This document shows, piece by piece, positions 7,132 through 16,017 of a stretch of DNA of 64,000 nt. Location: the NCBI RefSeq assembly GCF_007990265.1, contig NZ_BJWH01000009.1, forward strand, positions 62,001 through 126,000. Direction: 5' to 3'. Each line of letters opens with the position of its first letter. The first letter of the stretch is position 1. The translations under genes and the position numbers were made by a program. This stretch comes from Cellulomonas terrae. Lineage in GTDB: Bacteria; Actinomycetota; Actinomycetes; Actinomycetales; Cellulomonadaceae. The notes beneath the pieces are model-generated. The model ran no database searches. It was not told where the DNA came from and was given only the letters and a program-made list of their open reading frames with translations.

Positions 7132-9519
7132 CTACTCGAACCGGCGCAGCCGCAGCGAGTTGCCGACGACGAGCACCGACGACAGTGCCATCGCGGCGCC
7201 CGCGATCATCGGGTTGAGCAGGCCGAGCGCGGCCAGCGGGATCGCGGCAACGTTGTAGGCGAACGCCCAGAACAGGTTCTGCTTGATCACCCGCAGGGTC
7301 GTGCGGGACAGCCGGATCGCGTCGCCCGCGGAGCGCAGGTCGCCCCGGACGAGCGTGATGTCGGACGCCTCGATGGCGACGTCCGTGCCGGTGCCCATGG
7401 CCAGGCCGAGGTCCGCGGTGGCGAGCGCCGCCGCGTCGTTGACCCCGTCGCCGACCATCGCGACACGGGCACCCTCCTGCTGGAGGCGCTCCACCACGGC
7501 GACCTTGTCGGCGGGCAGGACGTGCGCGACGACGTCGGTGATCCCGACCTCACGGGCGGCTGCTCGGGCAGCCCCCTCGTTGTCGCCGGTGAGCAGGACC
7601 GGACGCAGGCCGAGCGCCCGGAGCTCCGCGACCGCCTGCGCGGACGTCGGCTTCACCGGGTCCCGCAGCACGAGCACGCCGCGCGGCGAGCCGTCCCACG
7701 CGACCATGACCGCGGTGGCGCCGTCAGCCTCGGCGGCGTCGACGGCACCCTGGAACGCCGTCGGGTCGATGCCCTGGTCGCGCAGCCAGGCGGGCTTGCC
7801 GACGAGGACCCGCCGACCCAGCCCGACGCCCGAGTGCGCGGTGCGGACGACGCCGGAGACGCCGTGGCCCGCCTCGGCGCGGAAGTCGTGCACCTGGTCG
7901 GCGCCGATGACGACGCCGTCGCCACCGGTCGGGCCGTCCTTCTCCGTGACGGCAGCCGCGATGGCCCGGCCGATCGGGTGCTCGGCCAGCTGCTCGACGG
8001 CAGCGGCGTAGCGGAGCACCTCGTCCTCGCCGACCACGTCCACCAGCGCCATGCGGCCCTCGGTGACCGTGCCGGTCTTGTCGAGCACGACCGTGTCGAT
8101 GGTGCGGGTCTGCTCGAGGATCTCCGGGCCCTTGATGAGGATGCCGCGCTGCGCGCCGCGACCGGTGCCGACCAGCAGGGCGGTCGGGGTGGCCAGCCCG
8201 AGGGCGCAGGGGCACGCGATGATCAGGACCGCGACGGCCGCCGTGAACGCGGCCTGCGCACCGGCGCCGCTGACCAGCCAGACGACCAGGGTGCCGAGCG
8301 CGAGGACGAGGACGACCGGCACGAAGACCGCGGAGATGCGGTCGGCCAGCCGCTGCACGGGGGCCTTGCCGGTCTGGGCGGTGGCGACGAGGCGGCCGAT
8401 CTGCGCCAGCCTCGTGTCCGCGCCGACCCGGGTGGCCCGCACGACGAGCGCGCCGGAGGTGTTGATGGTCGCGCCCGTGACGTCGTCGCCGGGGCCGACG
8501 TCGACGGGGACCGGCTCGCCGGTGAGCAGCGAGGTGTCCAGCGCGGAGGTGCCGCTGACCACGACGCCGTCGGTGGCGACCTTCTCGCCCGGCCGGACCA
8601 CGAACTCGTCGCCGACCATCAGGCGGTCGACGGGGACGCGCTGCTCGGTGCCGCCGACCAGCAGCGACACGTCCTTGGCGCCCAGGTCGAGCAGCGCGCG
8701 CAGGGCGTCACCGGCACGGCGGCGCGACCGGTGCTCGGCGTACCGGCCGGCCAGCAGGAACGTGGTGACGACGGCCGCGACCTCGAAGTAGAGCTCGGGG
8801 ACCTCCTCCATCCCCATGGAGTCCCGCGGCCACAGCGACGGCGTCATGACCAGGCCCAGCTCGCCCGCGCCGCCGAGCAGCAGCGCCCACAGGGACCAGC
8901 CGGTCGCGGCGATGATGCCGATCGAGACGAGCGTGTCCATCGTCGAGGCGCCGTGCCGGGCGGCCCGGAACGCGGCGCGGTGGAACGGCCACGCGGCCCA
9001 GGTGACGACGGGCAGGGCGAGCACGGTGACGACCCACTGCCAGCCGGTGAACTGGAGGGCGGGGATCATCGACAGGAGCAGCACGGGCACCGTCAGGACG
9101 CTCGCGACCCGCAGGCGGCCGCGCAGCTCGGTGCCGCGCGCGTCGGTCGGGGCGGACGTGTCCTCGTCGGGGTCCATGTCGTGGCCCGGCGCCATCGAGT
9201 GGCCCGAGAGGGCGTGCTCGAACGGGTCCATGTCGTGGTGCATGAACTCCGCGGACGAGCCGTGGTGCTGATGCGGGGCGTGCACCGGCTCGCGCACGGG
9301 AGGCGCCCCGACCACGGTGGCGTCGTACCCGGCGGAGCGGACCGCGGCGATCAGCGCCTCGCTGTCCGTGTCCCCGGCGATCGTGACGCGCGCGGACTCC
9401 AGCGGCAGGTTCACGGTCGCCTCGACCCCGGGCAGGCGGTTCAGCTTCTTCTCGACGCGCGCGACGCAGGAGGCGCAGGTCATGCCCTCGATCGCGAGAT
9501 CGACGGTCTTGTCGGTCAC
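7132..9519 (-). CDS. copA: copper-translocating P1B-type ATPase
   Basis: 795 residues. An N-terminal heavy-metal-associated domain has the CxxC of GMTCASCVARVEKKL (Cys15, Cys18). It is followed by a His/Met-rich linker (~83-125, e.g. HHDMDPFEHALSGHSM). The P-type ATPase core contains the A-domain TGEP, the transmembrane metal site CPC (IIACPCALGLATPTALL), phosphorylation site DKTGT, HP in AEHPIGRAI, and GDGVND. CPC plus the late-helix MALSSVLVV pattern fits Cu(I) export from the cytoplasm. The GTG start overlaps the stop of the upstream chaperone gene by 4 nt, and csoR heads the unit, so copper de-repression is expected. Confidence 0.95.
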   Translation of the reverse strand: MTDKTVDLAIEGMTCASCVARVEKKLNRLPGVEATVNLPLESARVTIAGDTDSEALIAAVRSAGYDATVVGAPPVREPVHAPHQHHGSSAEFMHHDMDPFEHALSGHSMAPGHDMDPDEDTSAPTDARGTELRGRLRVASVLTVPVLLLSMIPALQFTGWQWVVTVLALPVVTWAAWPFHRAAFRAARHGASTMDTLVSIGIIAATGWSLWALLLGGAGELGLVMTPSLWPRDSMGMEEVPELYFEVAAVVTTFLLAGRYAEHRSRRRAGDALRALLDLGAKDVSLLVGGTEQRVPVDRLMVGDEFVVRPGEKVATDGVVVSGTSALDTSLLTGEPVPVDVGPGDDVTGATINTSGALVVRATRVGADTRLAQIGRLVATAQTGKAPVQRLADRISAVFVPVVLVLALGTLVVWLVSGAGAQAAFTAAVAVLIIACPCALGLATPTALLVGTGRGAQRGILIKGPEILEQTRTIDTVVLDKTGTVTEGRMALVDVVGEDEVLRYAAAVEQLAEHPIGRAIAAAVTEKDGPTGGDGVVIGADQVHDFRAEAGHGVSGVVRTAHSGVGLGRRVLVGKPAWLRDQGIDPTAFQGAVDAAEADGATAVMVAWDGSPRGVLVLRDPVKPTSAQAVAELRALGLRPVLLTGDNEGAARAAAREVGITDVVAHVLPADKVAVVERLQQEGARVAMVGDGVNDAAALATADLGLAMGTGTDVAIEASDITLVRGDLRSAGDAIRLSRTTLRVIKQNLFWAFAYNVAAIPLAALGLLNPMIAGAAMALSSVLVVGNSLRLRRFE

Positions 9520-9752
9520 AGCAAGGACCTCCGCGGGGTGACGGCGTAGCCGGCCTCGACGACGGCCTCTGCTACCGCTGAGTCCGCCAGGGGTGTCTCG
9601 GAGACGACCGAGACGGTCGACGACCCGCCGACGACGAGCTGGATCGCGACGTCGTGCACGCCGGGGAGGGCGGACAGCTCGGAGGTGACCGCGGAGACGC
9701 AGTGGCCGCAGGTCATGCCGTCGACGCCGAACGTGGTGGTGGTCGTGCTCAT
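9516..9752 (-). CDS. copZ: copper chaperone (heavy-metal-associated domain protein)
   Basis: 78 residues, a single ferredoxin-like HMA domain with the metal-binding loop GMTCGHCVSAV (CxxC) near the N-terminus and the usual second half SALPGVHDVAIQLVVGG. Family members bind Cu(I) and hand it to CopA or to regulators. It lies between csoR and copA on the same strand and overlaps copA by 4 nt (GTGA), which supports the copper assignment over other metals. Length is normal for CopZ-type proteins. Confidence 0.92.
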   Translation of the reverse strand: MSTTTTTFGVDGMTCGHCVSAVTSELSALPGVHDVAIQLVVGGSSTVSVVSETPLADSAVAEAVVEAGYAVTPRRSLL

Positions 9753-9768
9753 GGTGGTTCTCCTTCGA

Positions 9769-10050
9769 TCAGCTGCGGACGAGGCGGGCTATGGCGTCGG
9801 AGGCTTCCTTCACCTTCGCCGCTCCCTCCTCGGGGGACTGGCGGGCGGCGTCGACGACGCAGTGCGCGAGGTGGTCCTCGACCAGCCCGATGCTCACGGC
9901 CTGCAGGGCCTTCGTCACGGCGGCGACCTGCGTGAGGATGTCGATGCAGTACACGTCCTCGTCGACCATCCGCGCGATGCCGCGCACCTGGCCCTCGACC
10001 CGGCGCAGCCGCTTGAGGTAGTCGTCCTTCGCGTCCGTGTAGCCGTGCAT
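9769..10050 (-). CDS. csoR: copper-sensing repressor CsoR
   Basis: 93 residues of all-helical DUF156. The Cu(I)-binding triad Cys35 (DVYCIDIL), His60 and Cys64 (VEDHLAHCVVD) is intact and spaced as in CsoR of Mycobacterium tuberculosis and Bacillus. YLKRLRRVEGQVRGIARMV is the typical N-terminal helix. The ATG at 10050 was preferred: an upstream extension of the frame runs through the CsoR operator and has no family similarity. CsoR tetramers leave DNA on Cu(I) binding and so induce copZ and copA. First gene of csoR-copZ-copA. Confidence 0.95.
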   Translation of the reverse strand: MHGYTDAKDDYLKRLRRVEGQVRGIARMVDEDVYCIDILTQVAAVTKALQAVSIGLVEDHLAHCVVDAARQSPEEGAAKVKEASDAIARLVRS

Positions 10051-10096
10051 GAGGGCCTCGTTCCGGTGGTCGAGTGGGTGCTCTTTGCGCAACACC

Positions 10097-10113
10097 ATAC
10101 CCCTAGGGGGTAT
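10097..10113. promoter_or_regulatory. CsoR operator
   Basis: ATACCCCTAGGGGGTAT, two 7-nt complementary arms around a 3-nt centre. It matches the well-known GC-rich CsoR box (TACCC...GGGTA) and lies 46 nt upstream of csoR in the divergent csoR/Rrf2 spacer. Autoregulation of the csoR-copZ-copA operon by copper follows from family knowledge; an effect on the divergent Rrf2 gene is possible, since its start lies 33 nt away. Confidence 0.92.
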
Positions 10114-10145
10114 TCCGCAGGTGCCGACGGGGCACAATCGACGGC

Positions 10146-10604
10146 ATGCGGGTCTCGGCGAAGGCGGACTATGCGGTGCGGGCGTGCGCCGAGCTGGCGG
10201 CGTCCCCTCACGGGGACCCCGTCCGGGCGGACGACCTGGCGGGCGGGCAGCAGCTCCCGGTCGCGTTCCTGGAGCGGATCCTCGGTGATCTGCGCCGCGG
10301 TGGCGTGGTCACGAGCGTCCGTGGGCGGTCCGGCGGGTACCGGCTGGCGCGGCCGGCCGACGAGATCACGCTGGCGGACGTGATCCGGGCCGTCGACGGT
10401 CCGCTCGTGACCGTCCGCGACGAGCGCCCGACTGCGCTGGAGTACGGGGGGTCGGCGCAGGCGCTGCTGGAGGTCTGGGTGGCGCTGCGCGTGAGCGTCC
10501 GGGACGTGCTCGACCAGGTGACGCTCGCGAGCCTGGTCTCCGGCACGCTCCCCCCGCACGTCCGCGAGCTCGGCGCGCGCGAGGACGCCTGGGTCAACCC
10601 GTAG
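10146..10604 (+). CDS. Rrf2-family transcriptional regulator lacking Fe-S cysteines
   Basis: 152 residues. The N-terminal winged helix has the Rrf2 hallmarks MRVSAKADYAVRACAELA and LPVAFLERILGDLRRGGVV, then SVRGRSGGYRLARPADEITL and DVIRAVDGPL. The region where IscR, NsrR and RsrR carry three cysteines has none here (the only Cys is in the first helix), so iron-sulfur sensing is unlikely. The better analogy is CymR-like control of sulfur metabolism. That agrees with the neighbour, a TauE/SafE-type sulfite/organosulfonate transporter 107 nt downstream on the same strand. Signal unknown. Confidence 0.88.
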   Translation: MRVSAKADYAVRACAELAASPHGDPVRADDLAGGQQLPVAFLERILGDLRRGGVVTSVRGRSGGYRLARPADEITLADVIRAVDGPLVTVRDERPTALEYGGSAQALLEVWVALRVSVRDVLDQVTLASLVSGTLPPHVRELGAREDAWVNP

Positions 10605-10650
10605 TCGTCCCGCCATACGGTCGTCCATCTCAACTCGTGACACGGGGCTA

Positions 10651-10680
10651 CCGATAGACCAAGCAGGTCGGGATTATCGG
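10651..10680. promoter_or_regulatory. interrupted dyad upstream of tauE/safE-like gene, candidate Rrf2 operator
   Basis: CCGATA-GACC ... GGTC-...-TATCGG. The inner GACC/GGTC arms (10657-10660, 10666-10669) are 5 nt apart and the outer CCGATA/TATCGG arms (10651-10656, 10675-10680) are complementary but offset. The stretch is clearly less GC-rich than its surroundings and lies 32-61 nt before the GTG start of the transporter. Binding by the adjacent Rrf2 regulator is inferred from position only. Confidence 0.4.
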
Positions 10681-10711
10681 GTGTTCGCTCTCCCATCCGA
10701 GGTGGTCTCTC

Positions 10712-11662
10712 GTGCGCTCGTTGATCCTGCTCGCCCTCGTCGGGCTCGCCGCCCAGCTCGTCGACGGCGCCCTCGGGATGGCGTACGGCGTCACGTCGAC
10801 CACCCTGCTGCTGGCCATCGGCACCAACCCCGCAGCGGCATCGGCGACGATCCACCTCAGCGAGATCGGCACCACCCTGGTGTCCGGCTTCTCGCACTGG
10901 AGGTTCGGGAACGTCGACTGGAAGGTCGTCCTGCGCATCGGCGTGCCCGGGGCGCTCGGCGCCTTCGTCGGCGCCTACGTCCTGTCCAACCTGTCGACCG
11001 CGGTCGCCAAGCCGGTCATGTCGGGGATCCTCCTCGCGCTCGGCGTCTACATCCTGGTTCGCTTCACGCTCTTCGGGCTGCGCAAGGACCGGCTCGGCCT
11101 CCCGCTGCGCAAGCGGTTCCTCGCGCCGCTCGGCCTGTTCGCCGGGTTCGTCGACGCGACCGGTGGCGGCGGCTGGGGTCCGGTCGGTACTCCCGCGCTC
11201 CTCGCGTCGGGCCGGATCGAGCCCCGCAAGGTCATCGGCTCGATCGACACCTCCGAGTTCCTGGTCGCCCTCGCCGCCAGCGTCGGCTTCCTGCTCGCCC
11301 TCGGCTCGCAGGGCATCAACCCCGCCTGGGTCATCGCGCTCCTCGCCGGAGGCATCATCGCCGCGCCGATCGCCGCGTGGCTCGTGCGCAAGATCCCCGG
11401 TCGCATCCTGGGCTCGGCCGTCGGTGGCCTGATCGTGCTCACCAACGTCCGCACGCTCCTGCGCAGCGACGGGGTCGGCCTGGCCGACACCCCCGCGGAG
11501 GGGCTCATCCTCGGAGCGATCGCGCTCGTCTGGGCCGCTGCCATCGCGTGGTCGGTGCGGGCGTACCGCACCGAGCTGGCGCTGGAGGCCGCGACGGCCG
11601 CAGCGGTCGACGACGCGGTGGCGGACGTCGAGCCGGTCGGCGCGGCCCGAGCGATCGGCTGA
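10712..11662 (+). CDS. sulfite exporter TauE/SafE family (TSUP) membrane protein
   Basis: 316 residues with eight to nine hydrophobic helices in two related halves. TSUP signatures are visible: LVDGALGMAYGVTSTTLLLA in the first half and GFVDATGGGGWGPVGTPALL in the second. The GTG start at 10712 is 8 nt downstream of a GAGG-like Shine-Dalgarno sequence. TSUP proteins move sulfite, sulfonates, sulfoacetate or similar anions. The Rrf2 regulator upstream and the dyad in the spacer suggest regulated sulfur handling, but the substrate cannot be fixed. It ends at a strong terminator. Confidence 0.9.
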   Translation: MRSLILLALVGLAAQLVDGALGMAYGVTSTTLLLAIGTNPAAASATIHLSEIGTTLVSGFSHWRFGNVDWKVVLRIGVPGALGAFVGAYVLSNLSTAVAKPVMSGILLALGVYILVRFTLFGLRKDRLGLPLRKRFLAPLGLFAGFVDATGGGGWGPVGTPALLASGRIEPRKVIGSIDTSEFLVALAASVGFLLALGSQGINPAWVIALLAGGIIAAPIAAWLVRKIPGRILGSAVGGLIVLTNVRTLLRSDGVGLADTPAEGLILGAIALVWAAAIAWSVRAYRTELALEAATAAAVDDAVADVEPVGAARAIG

Positions 11663-11678
11663 CCGGCCCTCGCGAACG

Positions 11679-11712
11679 ACGAAGGGACCCGCCGTGCGGC
11701 GGGTCCCTTCGT
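11679..11712. terminator. bidirectional hairpin terminator
   Basis: A stem of 15 bp (core GAAGGGACCCGCC and its complement, closed by GTGC) lies between the convergent TauE/SafE-like gene and hemL. Confidence 0.85.
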
Positions 11713-11734
11713 GCGTGCGGCGGGTGTGCCGGTG

Positions 11735-13078
11735 TCAGGCCGTCGGTGCCGTGGCCTGTGCGGCGGCGCGGACGGCAGCCGGCAGGGCGGCGACGACCCG
11801 GCCCACCGCGTCGTCGTCGTGCGCGGAGGACACGAACCACGCCTCGAACGGCGACGGCGGCGCGTACACCCCGGACTCGAGCAGGGACGTGAAGAACGGG
11901 GCATAGCGCCACGACTCGGTGGCGAGCACGGCCGCATAGTCCCGGGCGCCGTGCGCGGCGGCGTCCGCACCGAAGAACGTGCTGAACAGGTTCCCGGCCC
12001 ACTGGACGGCGTGCGGCACCCCCTCCGCCGACAGGGCGGCGGTGAGCTCACCGCGCAGCTGCGCGGAGACGGCGTCGACGCGGGCGTACACCGACGCGTC
12101 CGCGAGGCGCAGCGTCGCGAGGCCGGCCGCGGTCGCCACCGGGTTCCCCGACAGGGTGCCCGCCTGGTAGACGGGCCCCGTGGGGGCGAGCAGGTTCATG
12201 ACGTCGCGGCGACCACCGACCGCGGCGACCGGGAGGCCGCCGCCGATGACCTTGCCGAACGTGTGCAGGTCCGCCGACCAGCCCTCGCGCAGGCCCTCGA
12301 GCCCCCACCAGCCGGAGTACCCGACGCGGAAGCCCGTGAGGACCTCGTCCTGGATGAGCAGCGCGCCGTGCGTGAGCGTGAGGCGGCGCAGGGTGGCGTT
12401 GAACCCGGGCAGCGGGGGCACGACGCCCATGTTGGCCGGTGCGGCCTCCGTGATGACCGCGGCGATGCGGGCACCGTGCTCGGTGAACACCGCCTCGACG
12501 GCCTCGACGTCGTTGTACGGGACGACGATCGTCTCGCCGGTGACCGCGGCGGAGACACCTGCGGAGTCAGGCAGGCCGAGCGTGGCGACGCCGGACCCGG
12601 CGGAGGCCAGCAGGGCGTCGACGTGCCCGTGGTAGCAGCCGGCGAACTTCACGATGAGGTCGCGGCCGGTGAACGCGCGCGCCAGGCGCAGCGCCGTCAT
12701 CGTCGCCTCGGTGCCCGTGGAGACGAGGCGGACCTTCTCGGCCGGGGGGACCCGCGAGCGGATCTCGTCGACGAGGTCGGTCTCCGTCACGGTCGGCGCG
12801 CCGAAGCTCAGGCCGCGACCGGCCGCGTCGCGGACCGCGTCGACGACCTCGGGGTGCGCGTGACCGAGCAGCGCCGGACCCCACGAGCCGACCAGGTCGA
12901 CGTACTCGTTGCCGTCGACGTCCGTGACATAGGGGCCGCGCGCGGACGCGAGGAACCGGGGCGTCCCGCCCACGTTCCCGTAGGCGCGCACCGGGGAGTT
13001 GACGCCCCCGGGGATGACGGCCTGCGCGCGCGCGAACGCCGTGGCGCTCGTCGTCGCGTTCGAGGTGGTGACGCTCAT
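11735..13078 (-). CDS. hemL: glutamate-1-semialdehyde 2,1-aminomutase
   Basis: 447 residues, class III PLP-dependent aminotransferase fold. It converts glutamate-1-semialdehyde to 5-aminolevulinate, the second step of the C5 haem route begun by HemA. Visible signatures: [18 protein letters not shown] at the N-terminus, [15 protein letters not shown], the PLP region [18 protein letters not shown] and the Schiff-base lysine in [20 protein letters not shown] 13078 was chosen because it gives the usual N-terminus and overlaps the hemB stop in an ATGA; the frame continues 7 codons upstream. Last gene of hemC-hemD-hemB-hemL. Confidence 0.95.
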   Translation of the reverse strand: MSVTTSNATTSATAFARAQAVIPGGVNSPVRAYGNVGGTPRFLASARGPYVTDVDGNEYVDLVGSWGPALLGHAHPEVVDAVRDAAGRGLSFGAPTVTETDLVDEIRSRVPPAEKVRLVSTGTEATMTALRLARAFTGRDLIVKFAGCYHGHVDALLASAGSGVATLGLPDSAGVSAAVTGETIVVPYNDVEAVEAVFTEHGARIAAVITEAAPANMGVVPPLPGFNATLRRLTLTHGALLIQDEVLTGFRVGYSGWWGLEGLREGWSADLHTFGKVIGGGLPVAAVGGRRDVMNLLAPTGPVYQAGTLSGNPVATAAGLATLRLADASVYARVDAVSAQLRGELTAALSAEGVPHAVQWAGNLFSTFFGADAAAHGARDYAAVLATESWRYAPFFTSLLESGVYAPPSPFEAWFVSSAHDDDAVGRVVAALPAAVRAAAQATAPTA

Positions 13079-14064
13079 CGGATCTCCTCTGCCAGCCAAC
13101 CGGCCAGCTCTGTCGCAGAGTACGTGAGTACGTGATCGGCACCGGCGCGACGGATGCTGAGCACGGACTCCAGGATCGCCCGTCTGCGCTCGATCCAGCC
13201 TCGCGCAGCGGCGGCCTCGATCATGGCGTACTCACCGGAGACCTGGTAGGCCGCGACCGGAACTGTGGACATACCGGCCACGTCGGACAGGATGTCGAGG
13301 TACGCCAGGGCGGGCTTGACCATGACGATGTCGGCGCCCTCGGCGAGGTCGATCGCGACCTCCCGGACGGCCTCCCGGCGGTTCGCGGGGTCCATCTGGT
13401 AGGTGCGGCGGTCACCCTCGAGCTGCGACTCGACGGCGTCCCGGAACGGTCCGTAGAACGCCGACGCGTACTTGGCGGCGTACGCCAGCACGGCCACGTC
13501 GTCGCGACCGGCCGCGTCGAGCGCGTCCCGGACGTACCCGACCTGGCCGTCCATCATCCCGGACAGCCCGACGACGTGGGCGCCGGCCGCGGCCTGTGCC
13601 AGGGCCATCTCGGCGTACCGGACCAGGGTCGCGTCGTTGTCGACGGCCCCACCGGGCGTGAGGACCCCGCAGTGCCCGTGGTCGGTGAACTCGTCCAGGC
13701 AGAGGTCCGCCTGCACGACGAGCGCGTCGCCCACCTCGGCGACCGTGTCCGCGATGGCGACGTTGAGGATCCCGTCGGGATCGGTCGCCTGCGAGCCGAC
13801 GGCGTCCCGCACGGTGGGGATCGCGAAGAGCATGACGCCCCCGAGGCCCGCCGCGGCGGCCTCCGCGACCGCCTTCCGCAGCGAGTCACGGGTGTGCTGG
13901 AGGACCCCGGGCATCGAACTGATCTCGCGCGGCTCGGTCAGCCCCTCCTTGACGAAGACGGGGAGCACCAGCTGCGCGGCGTCGAGCCGCGTCTCGGCGG
14001 TCAGCCGGCGCAGCGCGGGGGTGGCGCGCAGCCGGCGCGGACGGACCCGGCGGGCGTCGGTCAT
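13075..14064 (-). CDS. hemB: delta-aminolevulinic acid dehydratase (porphobilinogen synthase)
   Basis: 329 residues, TIM-barrel enzyme that condenses two 5-aminolevulinate molecules to porphobilinogen. The two active-site lysines are in [14 protein letters not shown] and [13 protein letters not shown]. The metal-site segment reads [15 protein letters not shown]: two of the three zinc cysteines of the animal/yeast enzyme are present, but the middle one is Asp, typical of a Mg-dependent or mixed-type enzyme. It sits between hemD and hemL with overlaps at both ends (translational coupling). Confidence 0.95.
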   Translation of the reverse strand: MTDARRVRPRRLRATPALRRLTAETRLDAAQLVLPVFVKEGLTEPREISSMPGVLQHTRDSLRKAVAEAAAAGLGGVMLFAIPTVRDAVGSQATDPDGILNVAIADTVAEVGDALVVQADLCLDEFTDHGHCGVLTPGGAVDNDATLVRYAEMALAQAAAGAHVVGLSGMMDGQVGYVRDALDAAGRDDVAVLAYAAKYASAFYGPFRDAVESQLEGDRRTYQMDPANRREAVREVAIDLAEGADIVMVKPALAYLDILSDVAGMSTVPVAAYQVSGEYAMIEAAAARGWIERRRAILESVLSIRRAGADHVLTYSATELAGWLAEEIR

Positions 14065-14891
14065 CAGAGCTCCTCGGGGCTGGGGGTCGGGGCGGGCAGG
14101 ACGGTCGTGACCGCACGCGTGAGGGCGTCGACCATGCCGAGCATCGTCTGCTCGGTCGCGACGCCCGCCAGGGGCAGGCCGAGGCGGGCGGCCTCGGCGG
14201 CGGTGGACGGGCCGATGCCGATCATCAGGGTGGTCGTGGGCGGGGTGCCCAGCCGGTGGGCCAGCTCACGCACGGTGCTGGCCGACGTGAGCAGGGCGGC
14301 GCGGATGGTGCCGTCGGCCCACGCCTCGCGCACGTCGGGCGGCGGTGGGGCGGCCGGCACGGTCCGGTAGGCGACGACGTCAGCCACGTCCCAGCCGCGC
14401 TCCTGCAGCCCGTCGACGACCGTGGTCGCCGCCAGGTCGCCACGGGGGAAGAGCACGCGGGCAGGTTCGGTGGGTGCCGGGAACGCCTCGACCAGTCCTC
14501 GCGAGGTCGACCGGCCGTGAGGCACGAGGTCGGGCTCGACGCCCACGTCGCGCAGGGCGCGTGCCGTGCCGGGACCGATCGCCGCGACCCGCACCTGGCC
14601 GTCGGCGAGCAGCTGCGTCAGGCTCCCCGCGCTCTCCTGCGCACGGTCCACCAGCACGGGCACCGCGGCGGCGCTGGTGACGACGAGCCACCCGAACCAG
14701 CCGGACTCCAGCGCAAGGAGAGCGTCGTCCAGCTCGGTGGGGTCCTCGGGCGGCACGGTCTCGATGAGAGGCACGACCACGGCCTCGGCGCCGGCTGCGG
14801 CGAGCGCGACGACGGCGGGGCTGCGGCCGGCCGACGGGCGGGGCACCAGGACCCGCCACCCGGACAGCGGCAGCACGGGGGGCGCGGTCAT
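14064..14891 (-). CDS. hemD: uroporphyrinogen-III synthase
   Basis: 275 residues with two similar lobes as in HemD. It closes and inverts ring D of hydroxymethylbilane to give uroporphyrinogen III. The sequence is poorly conserved in this family, but [56 protein letters not shown] and [18 protein letters not shown] are the usual landmarks, and the position between hemC and hemB is diagnostic. The ATG at 14891 overlaps the hemC stop by 4 nt; the frame is open further upstream inside hemC, but that part is non-coding in this frame. Confidence 0.9.
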   Translation of the reverse strand: MTAPPVLPLSGWRVLVPRPSAGRSPAVVALAAAGAEAVVVPLIETVPPEDPTELDDALLALESGWFGWLVVTSAAAVPVLVDRAQESAGSLTQLLADGQVRVAAIGPGTARALRDVGVEPDLVPHGRSTSRGLVEAFPAPTEPARVLFPRGDLAATTVVDGLQERGWDVADVVAYRTVPAAPPPPDVREAWADGTIRAALLTSASTVRELAHRLGTPPTTTLMIGIGPSTAAEAARLGLPLAGVATEQTMLGMVDALTRAVTTVLPAPTPSPEEL

Positions 14892-15859
14892 CGGGCGGCG
14901 CCCAGGGCGGCGAGGTCGGCGGCGCCCGCGTCGAGCAGCAGGTCCGCGAGCCGCGCGCCGAGCGCCCGGGCGTCCGCGGCGCTGTCGGAGCCCAGCGTCG
15001 CCGTCAGGGCACGGCGGAGGGTCGCGCCGCCGTCCGGGCGCACGATCACGGCGTCGAGGAGCAGGGTCCGGCCGTCGTCGGCGAGGCACGCGGTGGCGCC
15101 GATCGGTGCCGCACAGCCGGCCTCCAGGCGGCCGAGGAGCGCGCGCTCCGCGAGGACCGCGAGGTGCGTCGGGCGGTGGTCGAGCGCGCGCAGCGCCCGG
15201 GCGAGCGGCTCCTCGGGGTCGAGCCCGGCACGCACCTCGACAGCGAGCGCACCCTGTCCGGGCGCGGGCGACATCACGTCGGGTCCGAACGCCTCGGTGA
15301 CCGCGTCGAGGCGCCCGAGCCGGGCCAGGCCCGCGCGGGCGAGCACGACGGCGTCCAGGTCGCCCGGACCCGCGGCGGACCCGGCGACGCGACCGAGCCG
15401 GGTGTCGACGTTGCCGCGGATGTCGACGACGTCGAGGTCGGGGCGGGCGGCGAGGAGCTGGGCCGCCCGGCGGGGGGAGCCGGTGCCGACGCGGGCGCCC
15501 GGGGGCAGCAGGTCGAGCGTCAGGCCGTCGCGGGCGCACAGGGCGTCGGCCGGGTCCTCGCGCGGCGGGACGGCCCCGAGGACGAGACCGTCGGCCTCGC
15601 CCGTCGGCAGGTCCTTGAGCGAGTGCACCGCGACGTCGCAGCGACCGTCGAGGAGCGCGTCGCGCAGGGCCGCGACGAAGACCCCGGTGCCCCCCAGGCT
15701 CTGCAGGGACCCGGTCAGCCGGTCGCCCTCGGTGCGGACGTGGACGGTCTCGAGGGTCAGGTCGCCGCGGCCGAGGACGGCGAGGGCGTCGACCACATGG
15801 CCGGTCTGCGTGAGCGCGAGAGCGCTGGCGCGCGTCCCGACCCGCACGTGCTGGAGCAT
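14888..15859 (-). CDS. hemC: hydroxymethylbilane synthase (porphobilinogen deaminase)
   Basis: 323 residues. It polymerises four porphobilinogens to hydroxymethylbilane using a covalently bound dipyrromethane cofactor. Signatures: VRVGTRASALALTQTGHVVD at the start, HSLKDLPTGE, GTGSPRRAAQLLAARPDL, IRGNVDTRLGR and the cofactor cysteine in LEAGCAAPIGA. It is the first gene of hemC-hemD-hemB-hemL. The ATG start follows a 158-bp spacer that is visibly AT-richer than the rest of the cluster and carries dyads likely to be part of its promoter. Confidence 0.95.
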   Translation of the reverse strand: MLQHVRVGTRASALALTQTGHVVDALAVLGRGDLTLETVHVRTEGDRLTGSLQSLGGTGVFVAALRDALLDGRCDVAVHSLKDLPTGEADGLVLGAVPPREDPADALCARDGLTLDLLPPGARVGTGSPRRAAQLLAARPDLDVVDIRGNVDTRLGRVAGSAAGPGDLDAVVLARAGLARLGRLDAVTEAFGPDVMSPAPGQGALAVEVRAGLDPEEPLARALRALDHRPTHLAVLAERALLGRLEAGCAAPIGATACLADDGRTLLLDAVIVRPDGGATLRRALTATLGSDSAADARALGARLADLLLDAGAADLAALGAAR

Positions 15860-16017
15860 GCGGCCAGTCTCCCTCTCCGTCGCGGGGATGTCGAAGCGCG
15901 GGGATTTGCAGGAAATCGTCGTGACAGCTTGTCAGCAAATACCGCCGAGAAATGTGACCTACGACATTCTTCCACCGCTTGCCGACGTGTTGTCAGAAAA
16001 TGACGAAGGAATTCTGC
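15860..16017. promoter_or_regulatory. hemC upstream region with TGACA/TGTCA dyads
   Basis: This 158-bp spacer between hemC and the end of the hemY-type oxidase gene is much richer in A+T than the surrounding genes. It contains TGACA-GCT-TGTCA (15922-15934) and a second inverted pair GTCA-N5-TGAC around 15992-16004. It should hold the promoter of the hemCDBL operon. No certain -35/-10 pair could be fixed on the minus strand. Confidence 0.5.

Noticed and set aside
6544..9549. A 1001-codon open frame on the plus strand, antisense to copA and copZ
   Set aside because: It is an open shadow frame caused by very high GC. The product is Arg/Gly/Ala/Asp-rich without motifs, while the opposite strand encodes intact CopA and CopZ.
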